Shown here piece by piece: positions 1 to 7,713 of a stretch of 16,700 bases of DNA. Source of the DNA: Pseudomonadota bacterium (GTDB lineage Bacteria; Pseudomonadota; Gammaproteobacteria; Halothiobacillales; Halothiobacillaceae). Position 1 is the first letter of the stretch, and the number at the start of each line of letters is the position of its first letter. The notes beneath the pieces are model-generated. The model had not been told where the DNA came from. It saw only the letters and a list, made by a program, of their open reading frames with translations, and did no database searches. The position numbers and the translations under genes are program-made. Location: positions 1 through 16,700 of the forward strand of contig JAJYPA010000131.1 in assembly GCA_021795795.1 (NCBI GenBank), read 5' to 3'.

Positions 1-1
1 A

Positions 2-652
2 GAGCTGTTCGCCAATATCTCTCCTGTGGATATGCTCAAATTCCGTGATCAGAAAAAATATCGCGAGCGTATCTCTGCCAGCCAGAAAGCGACCGGAGAG
101 CAGGACGCGCTGATTGTGATGCGCGGTCGGCTGAATGAATTGCCCGTTGTGGTAGCTGGATTCAATTTCGCCTTCATGGGTGGATCGATGGGTTCTGTGG
201 TTGGCGAAAAATTCGTCCGGGCTGTTCAGGTGGCGATCGAGCAAAAAACTGCGCTTATGTGCTTTACCGCCTCCGGTGGCGCACGAATGCAGGAAGCACT
301 GTTTTCATTGATGCAGATGGCAAAAACTTCGGCAGCACTGACCCGGCTCAGCAAGGAAGGTTTGCCCTATATCGTGGTATTGACCGACCCGACCATGGGT
401 GGCGTTTCCGCATCCCTGGCGATGCTGGGCGACATTCAAATCGCCGAACCGAACGCACTGATTGGTTTCGCAGGACCGCGGGTTATTGCACAAACCGTGC
501 GTGAAAAACTGCCTGACGGATTCCAGCGCAGCGAGTTCCTGCTGGCGCACGGTGCGATCGACCTGATCGTTCCAAGGCAGCAACTCAAGGAAAAAATCGC
601 TGATCTGGTCGCCATCATGCAGCATCGTGACGCGCCAGTCGCGAAAGCCTGA
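2..652 (+). CDS. accD: Acetyl-CoA carboxylase carboxyltransferase subunit beta (partial, 5' end outside window)
   Basis: AccD is the beta half of the carboxyltransferase that moves the carboxyl group from carboxybiotin to acetyl-CoA, giving malonyl-CoA for fatty-acid synthesis in the cytoplasm. The reading frame is already open at base 2, so this is a 3' fragment of about 216 codons; the family is near 300 residues. The N-terminal zinc ribbon is therefore missing only because of the window edge. Visible family features are the segment [14 protein letters not shown] (here [14 protein letters not shown]), the glycine-rich [13 protein letters not shown], the oxyanion-type stretch SGGARMQE, and [16 protein letters not shown] followed by IGFAGPRVI. 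The gene is followed after 11 bases by folC, the order known from E. coli and relatives. Identification is very secure. The true start cannot be judged here. Confidence 0.97.
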   Translation, partial: ELFANISPVDMLKFRDQKKYRERISASQKATGEQDALIVMRGRLNELPVVVAGFNFAFMGGSMGSVVGEKFVRAVQVAIEQKTALMCFTASGGARMQEALFSLMQMAKTSAALTRLSKEGLPYIVVLTDPTMGGVSASLAMLGDIQIAEPNALIGFAGPRVIAQTVREKLPDGFQRSEFLLAHGAIDLIVPRQQLKEKIADLVAIMQHRDAPVAKA

Positions 653-663
653 CGTCATCATCA

Positions 664-1953
664 GTGAATCCTGCCCCCGCCCCAAAGGCGCCTTTAGCTG
701 AGTGGTTGTCGTGGCTTGAGGCGAGAAATCCCACACGGATCGAGCTGGGGCTCGATCGGGTCGCCGAAGTCTGGCGAACCCTCAAACAGGAAGGCAAGCT
801 GGCTGTGCCGAAGGTGATAACCGTCGCCGGCACGAATGGCAAAGGTTCTTCCGTTGCCCTGCTCGAAGCCATTTTGCTGGCGGAAGGCTATCGCGTCGGC
901 GCGTACACATCTCCGCATATCGAGCGCTTCAACGAGCGCATCCGCCTCATGGGTGCAGACATAACAGACCATCAACTGGTTGACGCCATGCACCAGCTCG
1001 CAGCCACGGAGGGTTCCGAGGCGCTTACCTACTACGAGTGGGCCACACTGGCCGCCTTCCTTGCGTTCTGCTCCGTGAATCTAAATATATGGATACTGGA
1101 GGTTGGTCTGGGCGGGCGTCTTGATGCGGTCAATATTCTGGATGCTGATCTTGCATTGATTACAAACATAGGACTCGACCATCAAGCTTATTTGGGCGAT
1201 ACACGCTCACAAATCGGCTACGAGAAAGCGGGTGTGCTGCGAGCAGGGCGCGCAGCGGTCTATGCCGATACCGACCCGGTTGAGTCCGTTATCGAACATG
1301 CGAGAGCCATCGGTTGCCCTTTGCTCGTTCGAGGAACGGGCTTTATGGTCGAAGCTGATGCCACGGAATGGCGGCTAGGGCAGGGCAATCACACTTCGTA
1401 CTGGCCGCGGCCGGGTATGTTCGGTCGTGCTCAGGTTGATAACGCGGCAGGGGTTGTTGCCTTGCTACAACATCCCGAAAGCCCCCTTGGTATTAGCTCG
1501 TCTTCGATTGAAGAAGGGCTTCGGTCTGCAAAGAATCCGGGGCGGTTTGAGCAATGGTTGCACGAAGGTCGTCTGGTCATACTCGATGTGGCGCACAATC
1601 TGGAGTCTGTCAGAGTCCTGCTCGATAACCTGCATGCCGTGGCCACGCCATCAAGACGGTTTGCCGTTTTTGGTGCGCTTGATGATAAGCCGATAGAAGC
1701 GATGGCCTCACTTTGTCGCCCAGAATTCGATGACTGGTATCTCGGACGGCTCGATTCTGTTCGCAGTGCATCGGTCGCCAGGCTGTCATCCGCGCTCGAT
1801 CACCCCCTAATCCGTGAAACGAGTATCACAAGCGCGTATAATGCCGCCTTCGCACGCAGTACAGTCGGCGATCAGATTATTGCTTTCGGTTCGTTTTACA
1901 CCGTAAGCGCCATAAGACACGTTTTGAGTCAATCAGGTGCGCATCTTGTCTGA
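664..1953 (+). CDS. folC: Bifunctional folylpolyglutamate synthase / dihydrofolate synthase
   Basis: FolC joins glutamate to dihydropteroate and then extends the glutamate tail of folates, using ATP. The 429-residue length is normal. The N-terminal Mur-ligase-like ATPase domain opens with LAEWLSWLE and carries the P-loop GTNGKGS at residues 56-62. It is followed by the TSPHIERFNERI segment and ITNIGLDHQAYLGDT. The C-terminal domain contains DVAHNLES, the family's D-AHN motif. The chosen start is GTG at 664, 11 bases after the accD stop; no clear Shine-Dalgarno sequence precedes it, so translation may depend on coupling to accD. A later start would shorten the conserved N-terminus. The 3' end overlaps the start of the SPOR-domain gene by 17 bases, which points to one transcript. 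Confidence 0.95.
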   Translation: MNPAPAPKAPLAEWLSWLEARNPTRIELGLDRVAEVWRTLKQEGKLAVPKVITVAGTNGKGSSVALLEAILLAEGYRVGAYTSPHIERFNERIRLMGADITDHQLVDAMHQLAATEGSEALTYYEWATLAAFLAFCSVNLNIWILEVGLGGRLDAVNILDADLALITNIGLDHQAYLGDTRSQIGYEKAGVLRAGRAAVYADTDPVESVIEHARAIGCPLLVRGTGFMVEADATEWRLGQGNHTSYWPRPGMFGRAQVDNAAGVVALLQHPESPLGISSSSIEEGLRSAKNPGRFEQWLHEGRLVILDVAHNLESVRVLLDNLHAVATPSRRFAVFGALDDKPIEAMASLCRPEFDDWYLGRLDSVRSASVARLSSALDHPLIRETSITSAYNAAFARSTVGDQIIAFGSFYTVSAIRHVLSQSGAHLV

Positions 1954-2680
1954 ACATGAACAACAGCCCAAATCCACGAATCGACTCAGGCAACGGCTTG
2001 TGGGTGGTTTGGTCGTGCTGGCTCTGGCCGTGTTGCTTCTGCCTTTGTGGCTGGATGGTGGCGGACTGAAAACACCCAGTGTGCAGCCCGTGCCGAAAGC
2101 ACCCACCATTTCTCAGCCTGCGCAAATTACTATTCCTACGCCACCGCCTGCCCAGCAGCAGATTCTGGAAAACCCGCCCGCTTCACCTGTTCCAGAGACA
2201 GAGCCGAAGCCAGCGGACACACAGGCATCCTCTGGTGCAGTACAACAGCCGTCTAAGGTTCCTGCGACCTCTGCGGAATCGACTGCGACGACCTCAACAA
2301 AGCAAACGCCAGAAGCATCTGTTCAAGGCGATCCTGCCAAAAAGCCCACGATCCCAGCACAGGTGGTGCCGGCAACGCCAGTTGCCAAAACACCGGCGCC
2401 CAATACCGAAAAACCAGCGGCGCCAAGCCCCGCTGCGGTTGCCGGTAATCAATTGTGGGTAGTCCAATTGGGTAGTTTCTCGGATGAGCTCAATGCCAGG
2501 GCATTGGCACGATCCGTTTCTGAATCAGGTTTCAAGGTGGAAATTACCCCGCTCTTCGCCAAGAAGGGGACGGTATGGCGGGTGCGGGTCGGGCCATACG
2601 CAAGCCGCGATTCGGCGGTTAAGGCGACCACACAGCTCCGTGAAAAACTGGGTCGTGATGGCTTAGTGATGCCAAAGTAG
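1937..2680 (+). CDS. dedD: DedD-type SPOR-domain cell division protein
   Basis: SPOR-domain proteins bind denuded septal peptidoglycan, and DedD is a non-essential division protein at the septum. This 247-residue protein has a short cytoplasmic N-terminus, one membrane segment at about residues 21-39, a long periplasmic Pro/Ala/Thr/Lys-rich linker (about 40-170), and a SPOR domain at about 171-247 that begins LWVVQLGSF and contains WRVRVGPYASRDSA. That bitopic plan and its place between folC and cvpA match E. coli DedD. The frame starts at a GTG (1937) inside folC; a TTG at 1946 is an alternative, and no strong ribosome binding site settles the choice. Only the SPOR domain and membrane anchor are conserved. 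The linker is low complexity and not useful for homology. Confidence 0.9.
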   Translation: MRILSEHEQQPKSTNRLRQRLVGGLVVLALAVLLLPLWLDGGGLKTPSVQPVPKAPTISQPAQITIPTPPPAQQQILENPPASPVPETEPKPADTQASSGAVQQPSKVPATSAESTATTSTKQTPEASVQGDPAKKPTIPAQVVPATPVAKTPAPNTEKPAAPSPAAVAGNQLWVVQLGSFSDELNARALARSVSESGFKVEITPLFAKKGTVWRVRVGPYASRDSAVKATTQLREKLGRDGLVMPK

Positions 2681-2723
2681 TCTACGGCCTTTTGAGCTGA
2701 TTTTCTGAATGGATAGGTAATTT

Positions 2724-3212
2724 ATGGTTGTTCTTGATTGGGTCATTGTTGCCGTCGTACTGGTTTCCACCCTGATCTCTCTGGTACGTGGTTTCGTCAA
2801 GGAAGTTCTTTCCTTGTTGACCTGGATTGCGGCTTTTGGTGTCGCGCTTGGCTTTTCTCAACCTGCTTCTGCCTATATTCCGCAGGCAGTGGATATTCCT
2901 TCCGCCCGAGTGGCACTTGCCTTTCTTGCCTTGTTCGTTCTGGTGCTGATTATTGGCGGGATCATTAACTGGGCGGTATCTACCGCGGTCAATAAAACGG
3001 GATTAAGTGGCACGGATCGCTCTGTCGGTATGGTTTTTGGATTGGCTCGGGGTGTTTTCATCATTGCCATTCTGGTTTTGTTTGCCCACTTAACCGCTAT
3101 TCCTAAGGAGAGCTGGTGGCAGTCTTCAGTACTTATTCCTCAATTCCAGATCGTATCTGACTGGATACTGGCATTGCTGCCTACCGACATTGCACAACAT
3201 TTTAAGTCGTAA
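2724..3212 (+). CDS. cvpA: CvpA family inner-membrane protein
   Basis: CvpA is a small inner-membrane protein first tied to colicin V production and more recently to envelope stress and bile resistance; its molecular role is unsettled. The 162-residue product matches the family length. It shows four hydrophobic stretches, at about residues 2-21, 28-47, 62-86 and 101-124. The N-terminal pattern DWVIVAVVLVSTLISLVRGF, followed by KEVLSLLTWIAAF, is typical, as is the conserved loop GLSGTDRSVGMVFGLARG. The start ATG at 2724 has only a weak purine tract (GGATAGG) upstream. It lies 43 bases after dedD and 58 bases before purF, the conserved dedD-cvpA-purF order. Co-transcription with purF is inferred from spacing and the lack of a visible terminator. 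Confidence 0.95.
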   Translation: MVVLDWVIVAVVLVSTLISLVRGFVKEVLSLLTWIAAFGVALGFSQPASAYIPQAVDIPSARVALAFLALFVLVLIIGGIINWAVSTAVNKTGLSGTDRSVGMVFGLARGVFIIAILVLFAHLTAIPKESWWQSSVLIPQFQIVSDWILALLPTDIAQHFKS

Positions 3213-3270
3213 CGAGTTGATTTAATTCGTGTGTCTTGACGCTAAATTTTTCTATCGGGGTTGATCAATC

Positions 3271-4791
3271 ATGTGTGGCATTATCGGGATCGTGGCCAAT
3301 GGTCCAGTGAATCAGATGTTGTTTGATGGCTTGACGCTGCTGCAGCATCGGGGGCAGGACGCCGCTGGCATTTTAACCTGTGAAGCGGATCGGCTCTTTT
3401 TGCGTAAGGAGAACGGCCTCGTTAAAGATGTGTTCCACACTCGTCACATGCGTCAATTGCATGGACACATGGGTATTGGACACGTGCGCTACCCGACCGC
3501 AGGTTGTGATTCGTCAGCTGAAGCGCAGCCGTTTTATGTGAATGCCCCTTTTGGTATCGCACTCGGCCACAACGGTAACTTAACCAATGTGGACGAGTTA
3601 CGGGCATCGGTGCAAAAGACCGATCACCGGCATATCAATACAAACTCCGATTCTGAAGTCCTGCTGAATGTGTTCGCGCATGAACTCTCTGCGGTAGCAG
3701 GTGACGAGCCAAAGGTCGAAGATGTGTTTTCTGCTATTAGCAGTGTGCACCGTCGTGCCAAGGGCGCTTATGCCGTTATCGGTCTGATTGCTGGTCGCGG
3801 TATTTTTGCGTTCCGTGACCCTTGGGGTATACGCCCCGTATGTTATGGCCAACGCAAGCATGAATCGGGAAAGACCGAATACATGATCGCTTCCGAGTCA
3901 GTCGCAATAGAAGCGAGCGACTTTGAATTGGTCCGCGACCTGGCCCCCGGTGAGGCGATCTTCATCAGCCCGGAAGGGGAGGTGAGTTTCAAACAGTGCG
4001 CAACGCACTCGCAATACACACCGTGCATTTTTGAATTTGTTTATCTTGCCCGCCCGGATTCCATCATTGATGACGTCTCCGTATACCGCGCTCGGATGCG
4101 CATGGGGGAAAAACTTGCAACCAAAATCCTGCGCGAATGGCCAGACCACGATATCGATGTCGTGATTCCCATCCCCGATACAAGCCGGACTGCCGCCCTT
4201 GAAATTGCATTCAACTTGAATCTCAAATATCGCGAAGGTTTCGTCAAGAATCGTTACATTGCGCGCACCTTCATCATGCCGGGGCAGGAAATGCGCAAGC
4301 GTTCCGTCCGCCAGAAGCTCAACGCCATCGATCTCGAGTTCCGGGGTAAAAATGTGCTGCTTGTCGATGATTCGATCGTTCGCGGTACCACCTCGAGCGA
4401 GATCATCCGCATGGCTCGCGAAGCGGGTGCAAACAAGGTGTATCTGGCCTCTGCTGCGCCGCCGGTTCGATACCCCAATGTTTATGGTATTGATATGCCG
4501 ACAGCCAGTGAATTTGTAGCCCATGATCGAGATATAGAACAGATTCGCCAGGCTATTGGAGCAGATTATCTTATTTATCAAGATCTTGATGATCTGATCG
4601 AATCGGTTCGAGCGGGCAATCCTTCATTGAAATCATTCGATTGCTCCTGCTTCACCGGCGATTACATCACCGGCGATATCGATCAGAACTATCTTGATTT
4701 ACTGTCCAGCCGTCGAAATGATCATTCCAAGAATCCAACGAGCCAGAAATCCAGAGATATTGTTGCCGTAGGTTTATACAATGTTCAGTGA
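3271..4791 (+). CDS. purF: Amidophosphoribosyltransferase (glutamine PRPP amidotransferase)
   Basis: PurF makes 5-phosphoribosylamine from PRPP and glutamine, the first committed step of purine synthesis. The 506-residue protein is almost exactly the E. coli length. Cys2, exposed after removal of the initiator Met (MCGIIGIV), is the Ntn-type glutaminase nucleophile, with HRGQDAAG (26-33) and the HVRYPTAG and GHNGNLTN segments completing that site. The phosphoribosyltransferase domain carries the PRPP loop [13 protein letters not shown] at 362-374. The C-terminal [13 protein letters not shown] (458-470) is also typical of the family. There is no long propeptide, so this is the non-Bacillus type. 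The last 11 bases overlap the start of the L,D-transpeptidase gene, an arrangement unlike E. coli. Confidence 0.98.
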   Translation: MCGIIGIVANGPVNQMLFDGLTLLQHRGQDAAGILTCEADRLFLRKENGLVKDVFHTRHMRQLHGHMGIGHVRYPTAGCDSSAEAQPFYVNAPFGIALGHNGNLTNVDELRASVQKTDHRHINTNSDSEVLLNVFAHELSAVAGDEPKVEDVFSAISSVHRRAKGAYAVIGLIAGRGIFAFRDPWGIRPVCYGQRKHESGKTEYMIASESVAIEASDFELVRDLAPGEAIFISPEGEVSFKQCATHSQYTPCIFEFVYLARPDSIIDDVSVYRARMRMGEKLATKILREWPDHDIDVVIPIPDTSRTAALEIAFNLNLKYREGFVKNRYIARTFIMPGQEMRKRSVRQKLNAIDLEFRGKNVLLVDDSIVRGTTSSEIIRMAREAGANKVYLASAAPPVRYPNVYGIDMPTASEFVAHDRDIEQIRQAIGADYLIYQDLDDLIESVRAGNPSLKSFDCSCFTGDYITGDIDQNYLDLLSSRRNDHSKNPTSQKSRDIVAVGLYNVQ

Positions 4792-5443
4792 TCGGTTTAG
4801 TCGTGCGCTGCAACGCGTGTTGCTTGCGGGTTTTCTTCTATTAACCGCTGGCTTCGACGCACAGGCTAAGGCAATGAATCCAAGTACCACAGTTGTTCCC
4901 ACTTCTGTTGTTACGGCACAAAACCATGTGCATGGTCTGCTGATGAGCAGTGGGGCAGCGGATGCGCCTTTCATCATCATTGATGCATCAGATCAAAGGT
5001 TATATCTGTTCGAACGCAATCAGCTTAAGTTGGAATTTCCCGTTTCGACCTCTGCTATCGGTGTCGGGTCTGCAGCGGGCAGCAACCGAACCCCACTGGG
5101 GCTCCATCGAATTGCCGAAAAATTTGGAGATGGCGAGCCCATCGGCATGATATTCAAGGCGCGGCAGCCAACAGGTCAGTTGGCAGACATTCAAACCAAG
5201 CCCATCAAGGGCGATGGCGATGATGTGACCACGCGCATCATGTGGCTACAGGGTTTGCAGCCAGGCATCAACGAAGGAAAGGGTGTGGACTCGCATGCGC
5301 GCTATATTTATATTCACGGTACACCGGAGGAAGGGTTGATCGGACAACCCGAGTCTCATGGTTGCATTCGTATGAACAACACACAAGTGATTGAATTGTT
5401 CAATCAGGTTCCGGTCGGCACACTGGTCGATATTGTTAAGTAA
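4781..5443 (+). CDS. Exported L,D-transpeptidase (YkuD domain)
   Basis: YkuD-domain enzymes form 3-3 peptidoglycan cross-links or attach lipoproteins to peptidoglycan; some members instead cleave such links. The 220-residue product begins with a basic N-region and hydrophobic core (about residues 1-28, ending near FDAQAKA), a plausible Sec signal peptide. The catalytic domain spans about 63-219: [14 protein letters not shown] at the start, then IHGT (178-181) and SHGCIRM (192-198), where Cys195 is the nucleophile and His179 and His193 are the conserved histidines. No LysM or peptidoglycan-binding repeat is present, so it is a minimal form. Its ATG lies inside the end of purF (11-base overlap) and lacks a strong ribosome binding site, which suggests translational coupling. 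The family is secure; whether it cross-links, anchors or cleaves is not readable. Confidence 0.93.
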   Translation: MFSDRFSRALQRVLLAGFLLLTAGFDAQAKAMNPSTTVVPTSVVTAQNHVHGLLMSSGAADAPFIIIDASDQRLYLFERNQLKLEFPVSTSAIGVGSAAGSNRTPLGLHRIAEKFGDGEPIGMIFKARQPTGQLADIQTKPIKGDGDDVTTRIMWLQGLQPGINEGKGVDSHARYIYIHGTPEEGLIGQPESHGCIRMNNTQVIELFNQVPVGTLVDIVK

Positions 5444-5444
5444 G

Positions 5445-5476
5445 CTCTGAATAATTCCGTCCTAGAATTTTCAGAG
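5445..5476 (+). repeat. 12-bp stem-loop just after the L,D-transpeptidase stop
   Basis: The left arm is CTCTGAATAATTC (5445-5457) and the right arm GAATTTTCAGAG (5465-5476). They pair over 12 bp with a single bulged T and a 7-base loop. It begins one base after the TAA. No T-run follows (the next bases are GGCAAAAATC), so it is not a standard rho-independent terminator. It may protect the 3' end or act in the ilvD leader. A second pairing, ATTCCGT (5454-5460) with ACGGAAT (5491-5497), would use part of the same arm and so exclude this hairpin. Confidence 0.6.
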
Positions 5477-5552
5477 GGCAAAAATCAAAAACGGAATCTC
5501 AAATTAAATCAGGGATTTCTTATATAAACCAATTTATTCCCAGGAGGAATCC

Positions 5553-7424
5553 ATGCCCGCTTACCGTTCCCGTACGACAACGCATGGCCGCAATATGGCT
5601 GGCGCTCGCGCTCTGTGGCGCGCCACCGGCATGAAAGAAGGCGATTTCGGCAAACCGATTATTGCCGTTGCCAATTCGTTTACTCAGTTCGTTCCGGGAC
5701 ACGTGCATCTGAAAGACATGGGGCAACTGGTTGCGCGTGAAATTGAAAAAGCGGGCGGTGTAGCCAAGGAATTCAACACGATTGCGGTAGATGATGGAAT
5801 AGCCATGGGGCACGGCGGCATGCTCTACAGCCTGCCATCCCGCGATCTGATTGCCGATTCGGTCGAGTATATGGTCAATGCGCACTGCGCCGATGCGCTG
5901 GTCTGTATTTCAAACTGCGACAAAATCACACCGGGCATGCTCAATGCGGCATTGCGTCTGAATATCCCCGTTGTCTTCGTTTCGGGGGGCCCGATGGAAG
6001 CGGGTAAAACCAGTTTGGCTGGAGAAATAGTCAAGCTGGATCTGGTCGATGCGATGGTTCAGGCCGCCGACGATTCTGTGAGCGATGCGGATGTAGAAGC
6101 CATTGAACGTTCCGCCTGCCCAACTTGCGGTTCGTGTTCCGGCATGTTCACTGCCAACTCCATGAATTGCTTGACTGAAGCTTTGGGGTTGTCACTTCCC
6201 GGTAATGGCTCACTACTGGCCACCCATGCGGACAGAAAAGAACTGTTCCTGGGGGCAGGGCGCCTGATTGTCGAACTTGCCCGTCGATATTATGAGCAGG
6301 ATGACGAATCGGTTTTGCCTCGCTCGATTGCCAGTTTCGGTGCATTCGAAAACGCCATGGCGCTTGATATCGCCATGGGCGGATCGACGAATACTGTCTT
6401 GCACCTATTGGCAGCCGCACATGAGGCAAAAGTTGAATTCACCATGAGTGATATCGACCGGATGAGTCGTCGCATTCCAAATTTGTGCAAAGTTGCCCCC
6501 AGTACGCCGCAATATCATATGGAAGATGTGCATCGTGCCGGTGGCGTCATGGGTATTCTTGGTGAGTTGGACCGCGCTGGCCTGCTCAATAGTGATCTGC
6601 CTACGGTACACAGCGCGAGTATGGCCGCAGCGTTGGATGATTGGGATATCAAACGTCCGTCGGCAAAAGACTCGGTTAAGACATTTTATGCAGCGGGACC
6701 TGCGGGTATTCCCACGCAAACGGCATTCTCCCAGGTTACACGCTGGCCCAGTCTGGACGAAGATCGTCAAAAGGGTTGCATCCGCAGCATTGAGCACGCC
6801 TATAGTCGGGAAGGCGGTCTGGCTGTCCTGTTCGGGAATATTGCCCGTGATGGCTGCATCGTCAAAACGGCGGGTGTTGATGAGTCGATTTGGCAATTCA
6901 CCGGACGCGCTCGTGTGTTCGAATCTCAGGAATCCGCTGTTGAAGCGATCCTCGGAGATCAGATTGTTGCCGGTGATGTGGTGGTTATCCGTTATGAAGG
7001 CCCCAAAGGTGGCCCGGGAATGCAAGAAATGCTTTACCCAACCAGCTACCTCAAGTCCAAAGGTCTTGGCAAACAATGCGCTTTGCTCACTGACGGACGA
7101 TTTTCTGGGGGTACGTCTGGACTGTCAATTGGCCATGCTTCACCCGAAGCTGCGGCAGGCGGCGATATTGCACTCGTAGAAGAAGGTGATGTCATCGTGA
7201 TTGATATCCCCAACCGTAGTATCCATGTTGCGTTGGATGAATCGGAACTGGCTACGCGCAGAATTAAAATGCATGAGCGCGGCGAACTGGCATGGCATCC
7301 CGTTCACCGCAATCGGATTGTCAGTCAGGCGCTGAAAGCGTACGCACTGATGACCACATCGGCCGATCGAGGTGCAGTTCGTGACCTGGATCAGATTACA
7401 AGCAAAGTGCATTCGAATTTCTAA
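5553..7424 (+). CDS. ilvD: Dihydroxy-acid dehydratase
   Basis: IlvD dehydrates 2,3-dihydroxy-isovalerate and its methylvalerate homologue in valine, leucine and isoleucine synthesis, using an Fe-S cluster and Mg2+. The 623-residue protein is close to E. coli IlvD (616) and matches it along its length: [24 protein letters not shown] (Cys122 and the adjacent Lys124), [17 protein letters not shown] (Cys189, 192, 195), [11 protein letters not shown], and [21 protein letters not shown]. The position where plant-type [2Fe-2S] enzymes carry their first cluster cysteine (near residue 49) is glycine here, as in E. coli. This suggests the oxygen-labile E. coli-type cluster. The ATG follows a strong AGGAGG (5542-5547) with 5-base spacing. 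The gene appears monocistronic, with 109 bases of structured leader before it. Confidence 0.98.
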   Translation: MPAYRSRTTTHGRNMAGARALWRATGMKEGDFGKPIIAVANSFTQFVPGHVHLKDMGQLVAREIEKAGGVAKEFNTIAVDDGIAMGHGGMLYSLPSRDLIADSVEYMVNAHCADALVCISNCDKITPGMLNAALRLNIPVVFVSGGPMEAGKTSLAGEIVKLDLVDAMVQAADDSVSDADVEAIERSACPTCGSCSGMFTANSMNCLTEALGLSLPGNGSLLATHADRKELFLGAGRLIVELARRYYEQDDESVLPRSIASFGAFENAMALDIAMGGSTNTVLHLLAAAHEAKVEFTMSDIDRMSRRIPNLCKVAPSTPQYHMEDVHRAGGVMGILGELDRAGLLNSDLPTVHSASMAAALDDWDIKRPSAKDSVKTFYAAGPAGIPTQTAFSQVTRWPSLDEDRQKGCIRSIEHAYSREGGLAVLFGNIARDGCIVKTAGVDESIWQFTGRARVFESQESAVEAILGDQIVAGDVVVIRYEGPKGGPGMQEMLYPTSYLKSKGLGKQCALLTDGRFSGGTSGLSIGHASPEAAAGGDIALVEEGDVIVIDIPNRSIHVALDESELATRRIKMHERGELAWHPVHRNRIVSQALKAYALMTTSADRGAVRDLDQITSKVHSNF

Positions 7425-7433
7425 TGCTTGAGA

Positions 7434-7479
7434 GCGGTTAGTGGGTTGGTGAACATCGAGTACATTCACCCAAGACCGC
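7434..7479 (+). terminator. Imperfect hairpin downstream of ilvD (possible transcript end)
   Basis: Ten bases after the ilvD stop, GCGGT (7434-7438) plus GGTGAA (7448-7453) can pair with TTCACC (7465-7470) plus ACCGC (7475-7479). The stem is interrupted and the loop is 11 bases. No T-run follows, so it could equally be a 3' stabilising structure or need Rho for termination. It is the only sizeable hairpin seen between ilvD and the next gene. Confidence 0.35.
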
Positions 7480-7480
7480 C

Positions 7481-7501
7481 CAGGATGCAGGATGCAGGAT
7501 T
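7481..7501 (+). repeat. Three-copy tandem 7-mer
   Basis: CAGGATG occurs twice in direct succession (7481-7487, 7488-7494), followed by CAGGATT (7495-7501). It lies between the ilvD 3' hairpin and an AT-rich tract. Such a short tandem could vary in copy number by slippage. No function is apparent. Confidence 0.7.
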
Positions 7502-7713
7502 CAGAAACCTATGCTGTGCTTAGGTTATATTCCTACTTCGCATAATAGATATTATGTTAAATATAGTTGATGAGGTTTGCTGCACCTCTTGTAGGGTTTT
7601 AATTATCACCATACTCCGTTCCGATGTTTCGAAGTAAACTTCTCCTCTAACTGAACAACACGATTCAGTACCCGTTAGATAGTAATAATGATTGCAGCTA
7701 CTGTTTCCAAACC
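7502..7713 (+). other. AT-rich intergenic tract upstream of the diguanylate cyclase gene
   Basis: No gene is seen here. It holds short inverted repeats: ACCTA (7508-7512) with TAGGT (7521-7525); CATAAT (7541-7546) with ATTATG (7551-7556), loop of 4; and GAAGT (7631-7635) with ACTTC (7638-7642), centre of 2. The promoter of the cyclase gene must lie here or within ilvD, but I could not find a convincing -35/-10 pair. Confidence 0.4.

Noticed and set aside
3898..4581. A 227-codon open frame antisense to purF
   Set aside because: It lies wholly opposite the conserved purF coding sequence and has no recognisable motif or ribosome binding site.
6405..7179. Long open frames of 223 and 228 codons overlapping ilvD on the minus and plus strands
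   Set aside because: They are shadows of ilvD, whose conserved protein fills the interval; neither resembles a family.
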